From positions 177,759 through 241,758 of the forward strand of contig NZ_JAHEBT010000001.1 in assembly GCF_024642105.1 (NCBI RefSeq): a stretch of DNA of 64,000 bases, written 5' to 3'. Below the pieces are notes generated by a model. The model saw nothing but the letters and a program-made list of their open reading frames with translations, did no database searches and had not been told where the DNA came from. Origin of the DNA: Flavobacterium sp. GTDB taxonomy: Bacteria > Bacteroidota > Bacteroidia > Flavobacteriales > Flavobacteriaceae. Shown here piece after piece: positions 53,676 to 62,771 of the stretch (position 1 is the first letter of the stretch; each line of letters opens with the position of its first letter). The position numbers were made by a program, and so were the translations under genes.

Positions 53676-53722
53676 TGTACTATTATACAGTTTAATATCA
53701 AACAAAAAGTCAATATAGTACA
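53676..53722. promoter_or_regulatory. candidate operator: inverted repeat in the AraC/PhyH spacer
   Basis: TGTACTAT (53676-53683) and its exact reverse complement ATAGTACA (53715-53722) lie 31 bp apart in the divergent spacer, nearer the araC-type start. Centre-to-centre spacing is 39 bp, about four helical turns, which would suit a dimeric or looping regulator. Confidence 0.4.
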
Positions 53723-53765
53723 AATTATGGTAAATTTTGTGATAATTCAACTACTCAATTCCTAC

Positions 53766-53773
53766 TAATTTTG
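53766..53773 (+). promoter_or_regulatory. -7 promoter element of the phytanoyl-CoA dioxygenase-like gene
   Basis: TAATTTTG matches TAnnTTTG and ends 29 bp before the start codon. A TTTG occurs at 53736-53739, but at 26 bp it is farther away than usual. Confidence 0.45.
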
Positions 53774-53802
53774 GATTATCAAATTAACTTAACTTTTTAA
53801 TT

Positions 53803-54795
53803 ATGGAAAATAAAAACCAAACTATGGCTCCTACAATGACTCCAACGATGGCAGCTAATGCACATACCGATATACCGGGAAATCCATCTGTAGCTAAATC
53901 AAGTGTACACAAACTAAATGATCGTTCTAACGGCAAACCACTTCGTTTATTAACCGAAGAACAATGGAATTTTTGGATAACCAATGGGTATATTGTAATA
54001 AAAAATGCCGTACCAAAAGAAAATGCTGAACGATTGGCTAATTTTATTTGGGAATTTGAAGAGAAAGACCCAAACGATTCATCTACTTGGTATGCACCCC
54101 CAAGAGCAGAAATGCAAATGAAAGAATTAACCAATAGTGGGATGGTGGAATTGTACAATCATCAATACCAATGGGACAACCGCCAAATGCAAAAAGTATA
54201 TGATGCTTTTGCTGATGTTTGGGGAACAGAAAAATTATGGGTTACAATTGATAGAGCCAATTTGAATTTTCCGGTTCGCCCAGATCATGAATTCAAAGGA
54301 TTCATCCATTGGGACTACGATCCTGAAACAAAACCACAAAATGTGCAAGGCGTACTTGCTTTAGTAGACGCAACTGATGAAAATATGGGTGGTTTTCAAT
54401 GTATTCCTGAATTGTTCCGTACTTATGATACTTGGAAATTAACTCAACCCGAAGACAGAAATCGTTTTCAGCCTGATATTACAGGATTTGAAGATAAATT
54501 AGTAAAAGTGAAAATGAAAGCGGGAGATCTAATAATTTTTAATAGTTCGCAACCTCACGGGATCCGTCCTAATTTAACCAAAGACAAAGTGCGTGTAGCG
54601 CAATATATTTCAATGATGCCTGCAGAAGAAGATAATGAAGAGCTAAAAGCGTGGCGTATCAATTCTTGGAAAAACCGAATTGCACCTGAAGGATATGCAT
54701 TTCCTGGCGATCCAAGAAAATGGGAAATCACAAAACACAAAACAGCCGAATTAAGCGATTTAGGTAAGAAGTTATTAGGTTTAGAAAAGTGGTAA
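53803..54795 (+). CDS. phytanoyl-CoA dioxygenase (PhyH) family protein
   Basis: A 330-residue cytoplasmic Fe(II)/2-oxoglutarate-dependent oxygenase. The iron triad is His169 and Asp171 (HWDYD) plus His252 in SQPHGIRPN, and Arg255 is placed to hold 2-oxoglutarate. The NGYIVIKNAVPKENAERL block opens the domain. The first 40 residues are Met/Thr/Pro-rich and look unstructured. The substrate is unknown. Homologues next to AraC regulators and sugar genes often act on small polar molecules. It has a promoter of its own, faces an AraC regulator, and ends in a bidirectional terminator. Confidence 0.88.
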   Translation: MENKNQTMAPTMTPTMAANAHTDIPGNPSVAKSSVHKLNDRSNGKPLRLLTEEQWNFWITNGYIVIKNAVPKENAERLANFIWEFEEKDPNDSSTWYAPPRAEMQMKELTNSGMVELYNHQYQWDNRQMQKVYDAFADVWGTEKLWVTIDRANLNFPVRPDHEFKGFIHWDYDPETKPQNVQGVLALVDATDENMGGFQCIPELFRTYDTWKLTQPEDRNRFQPDITGFEDKLVKVKMKAGDLIIFNSSQPHGIRPNLTKDKVRVAQYISMMPAEEDNEELKAWRINSWKNRIAPEGYAFPGDPRKWEITKHKTAELSDLGKKLLGLEKW

Positions 54796-54808
54796 ATCTA
54801 CTTTAAAT

Positions 54809-54851
54809 AAAAAAGGGTATTCAATTAAAAACTAATTAAATACCCTTTTTA
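54809..54851. terminator. bidirectional terminator between PhyH gene and sugar cluster
   Basis: AAAAAAGGGTATT (54809-54821) pairs with AATACCCTTTTT (54839-54850), with a secondary AATT/AATT pairing inside. It lies between convergent transcripts. Confidence 0.75.
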
Positions 54852-54867
54852 TATGTTTTAAAAAAAT

Positions 54868-55746
54868 CTAGATTAGATTTTTAGCAATATAATCAAAACT
54901 AGTCTTGATTGATTCCAAAGGATTCGGAGTATAGTTGGTTTCATGTTCTAAAAAGAAACGTTTCATTCCTGACAATTTAGCTTGTGCAAAAATGGCTTTG
55001 AAATCAATAGCTCCTTTACCAATTTCAGCATTTAATTCTTTATTGGCTTTATCCATATCTTTTACGTGCCACATAGTGAAACGTCCAGGGTGTTGCTTGA
55101 ATAAATCCAATGGGTTATGTCCTGCTCGAACCGCCCAATACAAATCCAATTCAAAATCAACTAATTTTGGATCCGTTTCATTCAACAAGATTTCATATCC
55201 ATTTGTGTTTCCAAATTTTGTGAATTCAAAGTCATGATTATGATAGGCTAATTTTAAACCTGCAGCCTGACACTGTTGTGCTACTTTATTGATTCCTACC
55301 GCTAATTTTTTGTAATCCTCAGCTGAAGTCCCTCTTAATTCAGGGATTATATAAGGAATAGTAACATACTCACTCCCTAATACTTTAGCAGCTGCTATAT
55401 ACGATTTTAGGTCACTAAGGTCTCCTGTCTTAATATAATTATTAAAATCAAAATGGTTACTCGTTGCTTTCAAACCATTTGCATCTAAAATCGCTTTGAA
55501 GTCTTGTACTGAAGTACCAAAAAAAGCATTGTCTTTTGGTGAGAAACCAAAAGTTTCTACTTCTGTAAATCCAGCTTTGGCAACTTGATCTAAAACACCT
55601 TTTACATCTTTAGGCAAAGTCTCACGCAAAGTCCATAATTGAATTCCAATAGCTCTTTTTTTAGTAGTAAAGGCTAGGGAAGGAGTAATGGCCAAAGTCC
55701 CTAGTACTAAACCACTATTAATTAGAAATTCTCTTCTTTTATTCAT
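54868..55746 (-). CDS. exported sugar phosphate isomerase/epimerase-like TIM-barrel protein
   Basis: A 292-residue AP-endonuclease/xylose-isomerase-type TIM barrel. The N-terminus KRREFLINSGLVLG is a twin-arginine signal, so it is probably folded before export to the periplasm. Barrel blocks are GIQLWTLRETLP, GFTEVETFG, YVTIPYI, LKLAYHNHDFEF, ELDLYWAVRAGH, MWHVKDMD and RFFLEHE. His and Glu/Asp residues in them form the usual metal site. It is the most distal gene of the minus-strand sugar-oxidation cluster. The substrate is presumably an oxidised sugar. Confidence 0.85.
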   Translation of the reverse strand: MNKRREFLINSGLVLGTLAITPSLAFTTKKRAIGIQLWTLRETLPKDVKGVLDQVAKAGFTEVETFGFSPKDNAFFGTSVQDFKAILDANGLKATSNHFDFNNYIKTGDLSDLKSYIAAAKVLGSEYVTIPYIIPELRGTSAEDYKKLAVGINKVAQQCQAAGLKLAYHNHDFEFTKFGNTNGYEILLNETDPKLVDFELDLYWAVRAGHNPLDLFKQHPGRFTMWHVKDMDKANKELNAEIGKGAIDFKAIFAQAKLSGMKRFFLEHETNYTPNPLESIKTSFDYIAKNLI

Positions 55747-55765
55747 GGGTTATATTTTTTGTTAG

Positions 55766-56656
55766 TTAAATGTCGCAAATAGTTATTGCTTGTCGCAATG
55801 AGGCTAATTTATCTGGATTTTTAGGAACAAATTCTTGTCCAACAAATCCTTTAAAACCAGTTCCCGCAATAGCTCTCATAATAGCAGGATAGTTCAATTC
55901 CTGTGTGTCGTCAATTTCATTTCGACCAGGAACACCCGCCGTATGAAAATGAGCAATGTATTGAATATTATCTTTAATAGTACGAATTACATCACCTTCA
56001 TCAATTTGCATGTGATAGATATCGTAAAGCAATTTAAAATTGGGTGAATTAATTCGTTTAGCTAATTCCACTCCCCAAGCAGTTCTATCACATTGGTAAT
56101 CTTTATGGTTGATTTTACTATTCAATAATTCCATTACTAGAGTAACATTATGCTTTTCAGCTAATGGGATTAATTTTTGTAATCCAATCACACAATTAGT
56201 CCAACCTTCTTCATCGGTCTTTCCTCTTCGGTTACCACTAAAACAAATTAGGTTTTTATACCCTGCTTCAGCCACACGAGGAATCATCTCTGTATAACGT
56301 TGAATTAGTTTTTCGTGAAATTGAATATCGTTAAAACCATCGACTAGATTCAGTTCAGCACCATTACACATCGTTGAAACTAAATTGTGTTTTTTAAGTG
56401 TTGGCCAAGCTTCTGGTCCCACCAAATCGATTCCGGTTATTCCCATCTTCTTTGCTTCAACACACAATGTTTCTAAATCTAATTTATCAAAACACCATCT
56501 TGAAACAGAATGATTGATATTACCTTTTAGCATTGGAATAGTAGTTGTTTTATCTTTTGGTAAACCAAAAGCAGACAATTCCAAAGGAATACTTAGCGCA
56601 GCAGAACTGGCAAGTATTCCTTTAATAACAGAACGTCTATTGAGGTTAGTTTTCAT
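55766..56656 (-). CDS. hydroxypyruvate isomerase-like TIM-barrel protein, exported
   Basis: A 296-residue TIM-barrel protein with a twin-arginine-like start (NLNRRSVIKGILASSAA). The blocks RWCFDKLDLETL, GITGIDLVGPEAW, CFSGNRRG, VTLVMELLNSKINHKDYQ, LLYDIYHMQIDEGDV, AHFHTAGVPGRNEIDDTQELNY (split across the site) and FVGQEFVP match the hydroxypyruvate isomerase (Hyi) group, with metal-binding Glu, Asp, His and Glu. It lies 20 bp after the next gene upstream and 19 bp before the adjacent barrel gene. The reaction may be isomerisation or dehydration of an oxidised sugar rather than of hydroxypyruvate. Confidence 0.85.
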   Translation of the reverse strand: MKTNLNRRSVIKGILASSAALSIPLELSAFGLPKDKTTTIPMLKGNINHSVSRWCFDKLDLETLCVEAKKMGITGIDLVGPEAWPTLKKHNLVSTMCNGAELNLVDGFNDIQFHEKLIQRYTEMIPRVAEAGYKNLICFSGNRRGKTDEEGWTNCVIGLQKLIPLAEKHNVTLVMELLNSKINHKDYQCDRTAWGVELAKRINSPNFKLLYDIYHMQIDEGDVIRTIKDNIQYIAHFHTAGVPGRNEIDDTQELNYPAIMRAIAGTGFKGFVGQEFVPKNPDKLASLRQAITICDI

Positions 56657-56663
56657 CTAAAAT

Positions 56664-57893
56664 TTAGTGTGAAACTTCTGCTTTATTTTTGTCATTGAAT
56701 GTCAATGCAAATAAAATAAAAACAGCTAAAGCAATTCCGGCAGGGATAATCCAAACCATTTCCCAGTTGATTGTTCCAGTTGCAGTTTTATAATTGTCAG
56801 TAATCCATCCCGCTACTGCAAAACCAATTAACATTCCCACACCATAAGTAGCTAAAGTAATTAAACCTTGAGCGGCACTTTTGTATTTATCACCCGCTTT
56901 TGAATTGGTATAAATTTGTCCAGAAACAAAGAAGAAGTCATAACAAATTCCGTGTAACGCAATACCAATAATTAGCATAAAACTTAAATCAGCACCATTA
57001 CCATAAGCAAATAATGCATAACGAATAGCCCAAGCTAACATTCCAACTAATATGGTTTTCTTAAAGCCATATTTTGTAAAAAATACTGGAATTAATAATA
57101 AAAATAAAGCTTCTGATATTTGACCAATGGCCATTTTACCAGTTGGATTTTCGATTCCAGCTTCAGTTAAAAATGGATGTGCATTTTGGTAATAAAAAGC
57201 CAATGGAATACAGATTAAAATAGAAGAAAGAAAGAATACTGCAAAGTTTTTATCTTTCAATAATTTCAATGCATCCAATCCGATAATATCTCCAATTTTA
57301 TTTTTTTCATCCGATACTTTAGGTGGAGTAGCAGGTAAGGTAAAGCTTAATAACCCTAATACCAATGCTGCAATTCCTGACAATAAGAATGTATTTTTCA
57401 ACATTCCTTGAGCTATATTTTCAGCTGTATCCCAATGGAAAACAAAACTAATAGCTAATCCAGCTAAAATCCATCCGATAGTCCCCCAAACACGAATGTT
57501 GGCAAATTCTTTCTCAGGATCTTTCATTTGGTTAAAGGCTACTGAATTTACTAAAGCTAAAGTAGGCATATATAAAACCATATAACTTAGAACGTAAGTG
57601 TAAAATGAACCTACTTCATTAGATTGGTACATTTGATACATCAAAAAAGCCCCAATTAAGTGCAATACTCCTAAGATTCTTTCGGCATTAAAATAGCGGT
57701 CTGCAATTAATCCAATGATGAAAGGCGCAATGATAGCTCCCCAAGATTGTGTAGAAAATACCGCAGCAGTTTCAGCTCCTGAAGCTTTCAAATTGTTACC
57801 TAAAAAAGTGCCTAATGTTACAAACCATGCGCCCCAGATAAAAAACTCTAGGAACATCATAGTTGATAATTTAATACGGTTGGTTGTATTCAT
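56664..57893 (-). CDS. MFS permease, nucleoside:H+ symporter-like (NupG/XapB type)
   Basis: A 409-residue inner-membrane transporter with about 12 helices. The start KLSTMMFLEFFIWGAWFVTLG and APFIIGLIADRYFNAERILG are the hallmark blocks of the NHS family. The central loop (about 190-210) and FALTFNDKNKAEV end are also typical. Family members move nucleosides, but in Bacteroidota similar genes sit in sugar-oxidation clusters and probably take up sugars or keto-sugars. Spacing to the neighbours is 7 bp and 35 bp, so it is in the same transcript. Confidence 0.85.
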   Translation of the reverse strand: MNTTNRIKLSTMMFLEFFIWGAWFVTLGTFLGNNLKASGAETAAVFSTQSWGAIIAPFIIGLIADRYFNAERILGVLHLIGAFLMYQMYQSNEVGSFYTYVLSYMVLYMPTLALVNSVAFNQMKDPEKEFANIRVWGTIGWILAGLAISFVFHWDTAENIAQGMLKNTFLLSGIAALVLGLLSFTLPATPPKVSDEKNKIGDIIGLDALKLLKDKNFAVFFLSSILICIPLAFYYQNAHPFLTEAGIENPTGKMAIGQISEALFLLLIPVFFTKYGFKKTILVGMLAWAIRYALFAYGNGADLSFMLIIGIALHGICYDFFFVSGQIYTNSKAGDKYKSAAQGLITLATYGVGMLIGFAVAGWITDNYKTATGTINWEMVWIIPAGIALAVFILFALTFNDKNKAEVSH

Positions 57894-57928
57894 AAATTTA
57901 TTTTTTGGTTTGGTTAGTTGATTTAGTA

Positions 57929-58654
57929 TTATTTACAACCTGTTGTAGGTTGTAGTGAATTCCATTCTTTTATCATAATGTTTCTATACCACACATTATC
58001 TCCATGATCTTGTAAGGCAATTTTTCCTGATTGGAAAGCAGCAAATCCTGGCCAAGTAGCAAATTTACTACCTGCAACTAAAGCTTTGAATTTATCGTCC
58101 CAAAGCATCGTTTCTACCACTTTTACGCCATTCAATAGCATTTGTAATTTTCCGAATTTACATACAATATCAACAGAATTCCATTCACCAACAGGTTTTA
58201 CAGGTTCAGTTGTACTTTTGATTAAATCGTATAAATCACCAGCTCTGTGTTTTTCTATTTTACCATCTGGATGACCATCGTTATCCAAAACTTGCATTTC
58301 TAAACCTGTTTCATAAGTGTTTTTGAATTTAGACAAATCTTCATTCACATAAAAAATAATTCCACTATTTGATTTAGCCGCTACTTTCCATTCTAATTTC
58401 AAATGGAAATTAGTGTATTCTTTATCGGTAACTAAATCACCACCTTGACCATTTTTGGCTGCAGCTGGATCAAAATGTAACGTACCATCTTCAATTTTCC
58501 AAGCTGGTGTTGCCGTTTTTTTTCCATAAGCATGCCATCCAGTGGTGGTTTGTCCATCAAAAAGTGAAACAAAACCTTTTGGTAAAGCGGTCTGTGCGTT
58601 AGTTGTTTGCATCAAAATAGTTACTAGTGCTATTTTAAAAATATTCTTAATCAT
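57929..58654 (-). CDS. secreted DUF1080 (3-keto-glycoside hydrolase-like) protein
   Basis: A 241-residue protein with a signal peptide (1-20, MQTTNAQ end) and one DUF1080 domain. Blocks are GFVSLFDGQTTTGWHAYG, FHLKLEWKVAAKSNSGIIFY, GLEMQVLDNDGH and IALQDHGDNVWYRNIMIKEW. The family cleaves 3-keto-glycosides, and its position between a Gfo/Idh/MocA dehydrogenase and a permease fits release of a 3-keto-sugar in the periplasm before uptake. It ends in CK with a single late Cys. It is distinct from the DUF1080 protein at 11564. Confidence 0.88.
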   Translation of the reverse strand: MIKNIFKIALVTILMQTTNAQTALPKGFVSLFDGQTTTGWHAYGKKTATPAWKIEDGTLHFDPAAAKNGQGGDLVTDKEYTNFHLKLEWKVAAKSNSGIIFYVNEDLSKFKNTYETGLEMQVLDNDGHPDGKIEKHRAGDLYDLIKSTTEPVKPVGEWNSVDIVCKFGKLQMLLNGVKVVETMLWDDKFKALVAGSKFATWPGFAAFQSGKIALQDHGDNVWYRNIMIKEWNSLQPTTGCK

Positions 58655-58664
58655 TTTAATTGTA

Positions 58665-60119
58665 TTATAAAGTTAAATTTTTCCATCCTTCGCGGTAATC
58701 GCGTTTTACAAATTGATTGACTTCATCAAAATTAGTAATTCGCATAGCGTCATTATCCCACAATAATTTAGCTGAACGTCCTGGGTAGACATCTTCTCCT
58801 AATTCGTCACGAACAATATCATATCCTCTGATTGCTAAATTAGCCATTAACAAGGCTTCCGTCAATGGTCCTGCGATTTCAAAACCAGAACTCACTTCGT
58901 GTTTGCCATATCCAGCAATAGCAGCTTCAACCCATTGTCTATAATGTCCATCCATTCCGTCTTTTACACGAGCATATTTTTGAGCCACTTGAAGATTTTC
59001 ATTTCTACTTAAAGGTAACAAACGAGGATTCAACCCGTAGGTATCTGACATCATTTTTCCTTTAGTACCAACGAATAACGTACCATTTCCTCCGTCTCCA
59101 AAAATTTCATTTGGACCTAATTCTTCTGGACGAACAGGTTGAATTCCACCATCCATCCAGTGTACCGTAACATCCCCTTGTGTTTTCTCCGTTTTAGGGA
59201 AAGTTAAGGTTACATGACTTGAAGGCGGACAACTTTCCGGGAAATAGCCGCGTTTAAATTCGTCAACATAAACAGAACCTACACTACATTGTACGTCTTT
59301 GGCATATTTTAAATTCAATACACTAAAAGGGGTTTCTAATAAGTGACAACCCATATCTCCTAATGCCCCTGTTCCATAATCCCACCAACCTCTCCAGTTG
59401 AAAGGAACTAATTTGTCAACATAATTCTTGTATGGAGCTGTTCCTAACCATAAATCCCAATCCAATTCTTTTGGAACTTCAGGCTTAGCTGTAGACCAAG
59501 GAATACCTTGTGGCCAAACAGGTCGATCTGTCCAAGCATAGATTGTATGAACATCTCCAATTAGACCTGCTTCATACCATTCTTTCATAGTTCGAGAAGC
59601 ATCATTAGAAGAACCTTGATTTCCCATTTGAGTAACCACTTTGTATTTTTTAGCCGCTTGTGTTAAAATTCTGGCTTCATAAATATCATGAGCCATTGGT
59701 TTTTGTACATAAACGTGTTTTCCTAATTGCATTGCTGCTAAACACTGAATAGCGTGATTATGATCTGGAGTAGAAACTGAAACTGCATCAAAGTTTTTGT
59801 GTTCTTTATCCAACATTTCGCGCCAATCTTTATAAAATTTAGCTTTAGGAAATGCGTTAACACTATTAGCTGCTCTTCGAGTATCTACATCACATAAGAA
59901 ACCAATATTCGCTTTTCCACTCTTGTGAAACATCGCAATATCAGACTGTCCTTTTCCTCCAACACCAATCCCTGCAATTACTAATCTATCGCTAGGTGCA
60001 ACAAAACCTCTACCTAAAACGTGACGTGGCACAATCATAAAAGCGGCAGCTGCCATAGCGCTTGTTTTTATAAAATCACGGCGATTGTTATTGGGTTTAT
60101 TCTCTTCTTCTTTTTTCAT
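58665..60119 (-). CDS. exported Gfo/Idh/MocA-family oxidoreductase
   Basis: A 484-residue NAD(P)-dependent sugar oxidoreductase with a twin-arginine signal (NNRRDFIKTSAMAAAAF), so it is exported folded with its cofactor. The Rossmann motif is GIGVGGKG at about 51-58, followed by SVSTPDHNHA. The usual catalytic EKP motif reads QKP (VYVQKPMAHDI), a change seen in a subgroup of exported members. The C-terminal half has DYGTGALGDMGCHLL and a large insert. Inferred role: oxidation or reduction of a sugar at C3 without release of the bound nucleotide. Confidence 0.88.
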   Translation of the reverse strand: MKKEEENKPNNNRRDFIKTSAMAAAAFMIVPRHVLGRGFVAPSDRLVIAGIGVGGKGQSDIAMFHKSGKANIGFLCDVDTRRAANSVNAFPKAKFYKDWREMLDKEHKNFDAVSVSTPDHNHAIQCLAAMQLGKHVYVQKPMAHDIYEARILTQAAKKYKVVTQMGNQGSSNDASRTMKEWYEAGLIGDVHTIYAWTDRPVWPQGIPWSTAKPEVPKELDWDLWLGTAPYKNYVDKLVPFNWRGWWDYGTGALGDMGCHLLETPFSVLNLKYAKDVQCSVGSVYVDEFKRGYFPESCPPSSHVTLTFPKTEKTQGDVTVHWMDGGIQPVRPEELGPNEIFGDGGNGTLFVGTKGKMMSDTYGLNPRLLPLSRNENLQVAQKYARVKDGMDGHYRQWVEAAIAGYGKHEVSSGFEIAGPLTEALLMANLAIRGYDIVRDELGEDVYPGRSAKLLWDNDAMRITNFDEVNQFVKRDYREGWKNLTL

Positions 60120-60160
60120 AATTTATTCAAATTAGTCAGTAATAGTTACAACCTATAATC

Positions 60161-60526
60161 TTATTTTTTTAATGATAAAATGTATTTCACCATTGATTTT
60201 GCGTCTTCTTTTTTCAATGCTGAGTGAGCTGACATGGGCATTGTTCCCCAAACGCCTGAACCTCCTTTGATTATTTTACCTACTAAATAGGTTACGTTTT
60301 TGTCATTATTTGGATATTTTTTAGCAATATCTAAATAAGAAGGTCCAATTAATTTTTTGTCTAATTTATGACATCCTACACAATCTGATTTTGCAATCAG
60401 TTTTTCTCCATCATTTGACTGAACTTCGATATTCGTTTTTTTAATATATTTTTTTTCTGAATCAATTTTTGAAAAAGAAGTTAAAGTCAATGAGGCTAAG
60501 CCAAAAAGTAAATAAGTACGTTTCAT
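60161..60526 (-). CDS. class I cytochrome c
   Basis: A 121-residue periplasmic mono-haem cytochrome. The signal peptide is about residues 1-19. The haem site CVGCH uses Cys49, Cys52 and His53, and the axial Met is in WGTMPMSAH (Met96 or Met98). KKLIGPSYLDIAKKY and MVKYILSLKK are typical of the c551-like group. It is embedded among sugar dehydrogenases and is the likely electron acceptor for the GMC oxidoreductase at the head of the cluster. It has 41 bp to the Gfo/Idh gene and 14 bp to the isomerase gene. Confidence 0.92.
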   Translation of the reverse strand: MKRTYLLFGLASLTLTSFSKIDSEKKYIKKTNIEVQSNDGEKLIAKSDCVGCHKLDKKLIGPSYLDIAKKYPNNDKNVTYLVGKIIKGGSGVWGTMPMSAHSALKKEDAKSMVKYILSLKK

Positions 60527-60540
60527 TTTGTTTATGTTTA

Positions 60541-61593
60541 TTATAATCCTAAATTTTTTCTGTTCAATTGCGTATTGGTTTCAACAGCTGCAAAATCGTC
60601 AAACGCTTTATCAGTAACTTTGATAATGTGTTTTTTGATAAATTCAGCTCCTTCACGCGCGCCATCTTCTTGATTTTTGATGCAACATTCCCATTCCATA
60701 ACAGCCCAACCTTTATAATCATATTGTGCTAGTTTACTAAAAATGGTTTTGAAATCAATTTGTCCATCACCTGGCGAACGATAACGTCCTGCGCGGTTAG
60801 CCCAATTTTGGTATCCACCAAAAGTTCCTTGTTTCCCCGTCGCATTAAATTCGGCATCTTTAACATGAAATGCTTTAATACGTTCGTGATAAAAATCGAT
60901 ATACTGAATGTAATCTAATTGTTGCAATACAAAATGTGATGGATCGTATAACAAACAAGCTCTTGAATGGTTGTTTACGGCTTTCAAAAACATTTCGTAG
61001 GTTTCTCCATCAAATAAATCTTCTCCTGGGTGAATTTCATAACAAACATCCACACCATTTTGATCAAATTCATTCAAAATTGGCAACCATCGTTTAGCCA
61101 ATTCAGCAAATCCTTCTTCAATTAATCCCGGTGGTCTTTGAGGCCAAGGGTGGAAGTATTGCCAAAGCAATGAACCACTAAAAGTAGCGTGTGCATTTAA
61201 TCCTAAATTTTGAGAGGCTTTAGCCGCATATTTCATTTGTTGTACTGCCCATTCTTGTCTTGCTTTTGGATTCCCGCGCAAAGCAGCAGGAGCAAAGCCG
61301 TCAAAGAAATCATCATAAGCAGGATGTACAGCAACTAATTGACCTTGTAAATGCGTTGATAATTCTGAAATTTGTAAGCCATAAGAAGCTACTTTTCCAG
61401 TCAATTCCTCTGCATATGTTTTACTTTCTGCCGCTTTTTGCAAATCAATAAAACGAGCATCCAATGTTGGCATTTGAATCCCTTTAAAACCTAAATCGGC
61501 TGCCCATTGACAAATTCCGTCTAACGAATTAAAAGGAGCTTCATCTCCAATAAATTGAGCTAAAAAGACCGCTGGTCCTTGAATTGTTGTCAT
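60541..61593 (-). CDS. sugar phosphate isomerase/epimerase-like TIM-barrel protein, cytoplasmic
   Basis: A 350-residue TIM barrel without signal peptide, unlike the two exported barrels downstream. Blocks are QWAADLGFKGIQMPTL, ISELSTHLQGQLVAVHP, VCYEIHPGEDLFDGETY, CLLYDPSHFVLQQLDYI, IKAFHVKDAEF and WAVMEWECC, with Glu, Asp, His and Glu forming the metal site. The product likely isomerises or epimerises a sugar intermediate imported by the MFS permease. It starts 2 bp after the neighbouring Gfo/Idh gene stops, which indicates tight coupling. Confidence 0.87.
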   Translation of the reverse strand: MTTIQGPAVFLAQFIGDEAPFNSLDGICQWAADLGFKGIQMPTLDARFIDLQKAAESKTYAEELTGKVASYGLQISELSTHLQGQLVAVHPAYDDFFDGFAPAALRGNPKARQEWAVQQMKYAAKASQNLGLNAHATFSGSLLWQYFHPWPQRPPGLIEEGFAELAKRWLPILNEFDQNGVDVCYEIHPGEDLFDGETYEMFLKAVNNHSRACLLYDPSHFVLQQLDYIQYIDFYHERIKAFHVKDAEFNATGKQGTFGGYQNWANRAGRYRSPGDGQIDFKTIFSKLAQYDYKGWAVMEWECCIKNQEDGAREGAEFIKKHIIKVTDKAFDDFAAVETNTQLNRKNLGL

Positions 61594-61595
61594 AC

Positions 61596-62759
61596 TTATA
61601 AAACGTTAGGAGTCCATTTTTTATCAGACTGTGCTGATAACACTACATTATCAATAAATGCCATTCCTCGTAAACCATCTTCAACAGAAGGGAAGTCTAA
61701 CATTTCTGGAGTGGGTTGAGTTCCGTCAATTTTACAACCTAAAGTCAAAGCAAAGTTTCTATAGATATTAGCAAAAGCTTCCAAATAACCTTCTGGGTGT
61801 CCGCCTGGAGTTCTACAATTGTGTCTTGCAAATGAAGATAAATGACCATAATTAGAACCAGCTCTTAAAATTTGCATCGGTTCTTCTAACCATTTTACAA
61901 TTAAAGAGTTAGGTTCGTGTTGCAACCATTCGATTCCCCCTTTTTCGCCATACACTCTAATTTTAACAGCATTTTCTTCACCGGCTGCTACTTGAGAAGC
62001 CATTAACACTCCTTTAGCGCCATTGTCGAATTTCAGCATCACGGCACCATCATCATCCATGACACGTCCTTCTACTAAAGTATTCAACTCAGCACAGATG
62101 TCAGTAATTTTTGATCCCGTAATGTATTCTGCTAAATGAGCAGCATGGGTTCCAATATCTCCCATTACAGAACTTTTTCCTGATTTTTTAGGATCAGTTC
62201 GCCAAGCTGCTTGAGCATTTCCTTCTCTTTCGGATAATTTACTTAACCATCCTTGAGGATATTCTACCCAAACCTTACGAATTTTACCTAATTTTCCTTC
62301 TCTCACCATAGCTTTGGCTTGTTTTACCATTGGGTAACCAGAGTAGGTGTGGGTTAGACAAAGTGTTAAACCTGTTTCTTTTAATTTTTGTTCCAATTGT
62401 TTTGCCTCGTCTAACGAAAACGTAATTGGTTTTTCGATTACTACATTAAATCCGTGATCCAAAGCCATCATAGCAGGAGCAAAGTGAGCAAAATTAGGGG
62501 TTACAATCGTAACAAAATCAATTCGCTCATCAGCTGGTAAAGCAGCTTCCGCTTTAATCATTTCTTCGTAAGTCAAATACGTTCTTGATTCTGGAAGAAA
62601 CAATGCTTTACCTGAAGCTTTTGCCACTTCAGGATTGATACTCAAAGCACCACAACTTAATTCAATTAAGCCATCCATATTAGCAGCCAAACGATGTATT
62701 GCTCCAATAAAGGCATCTTGGCCACCACCGACCATTCCCATTCTTAATTTTCTTGTCAT
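61596..62759 (-). CDS. Gfo/Idh/MocA-family oxidoreductase, cytoplasmic
   Basis: A 387-residue NAD(P)-dependent oxidoreductase. The Rossmann motif GMVGGGQDAFIGA begins at residue 8. The canonical catalytic EKP is present (VVIEKPITFSLDEA), in contrast to the QKP of the exported copy. MGDIGTHAAHLAEYITG supplies the catalytic Asp/His block. There is no signal peptide. With its neighbour at 60541 it makes a dehydrogenase-isomerase pair. It probably handles the keto-sugar after import. It starts 12 bp after the GMC gene ends. Confidence 0.9.
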   Translation of the reverse strand: MTRKLRMGMVGGGQDAFIGAIHRLAANMDGLIELSCGALSINPEVAKASGKALFLPESRTYLTYEEMIKAEAALPADERIDFVTIVTPNFAHFAPAMMALDHGFNVVIEKPITFSLDEAKQLEQKLKETGLTLCLTHTYSGYPMVKQAKAMVREGKLGKIRKVWVEYPQGWLSKLSEREGNAQAAWRTDPKKSGKSSVMGDIGTHAAHLAEYITGSKITDICAELNTLVEGRVMDDDGAVMLKFDNGAKGVLMASQVAAGEENAVKIRVYGEKGGIEWLQHEPNSLIVKWLEEPMQILRAGSNYGHLSSFARHNCRTPGGHPEGYLEAFANIYRNFALTLGCKIDGTQPTPEMLDFPSVEDGLRGMAFIDNVVLSAQSDKKWTPNVL

Positions 62760-62771
62760 AATAATAGTAAC

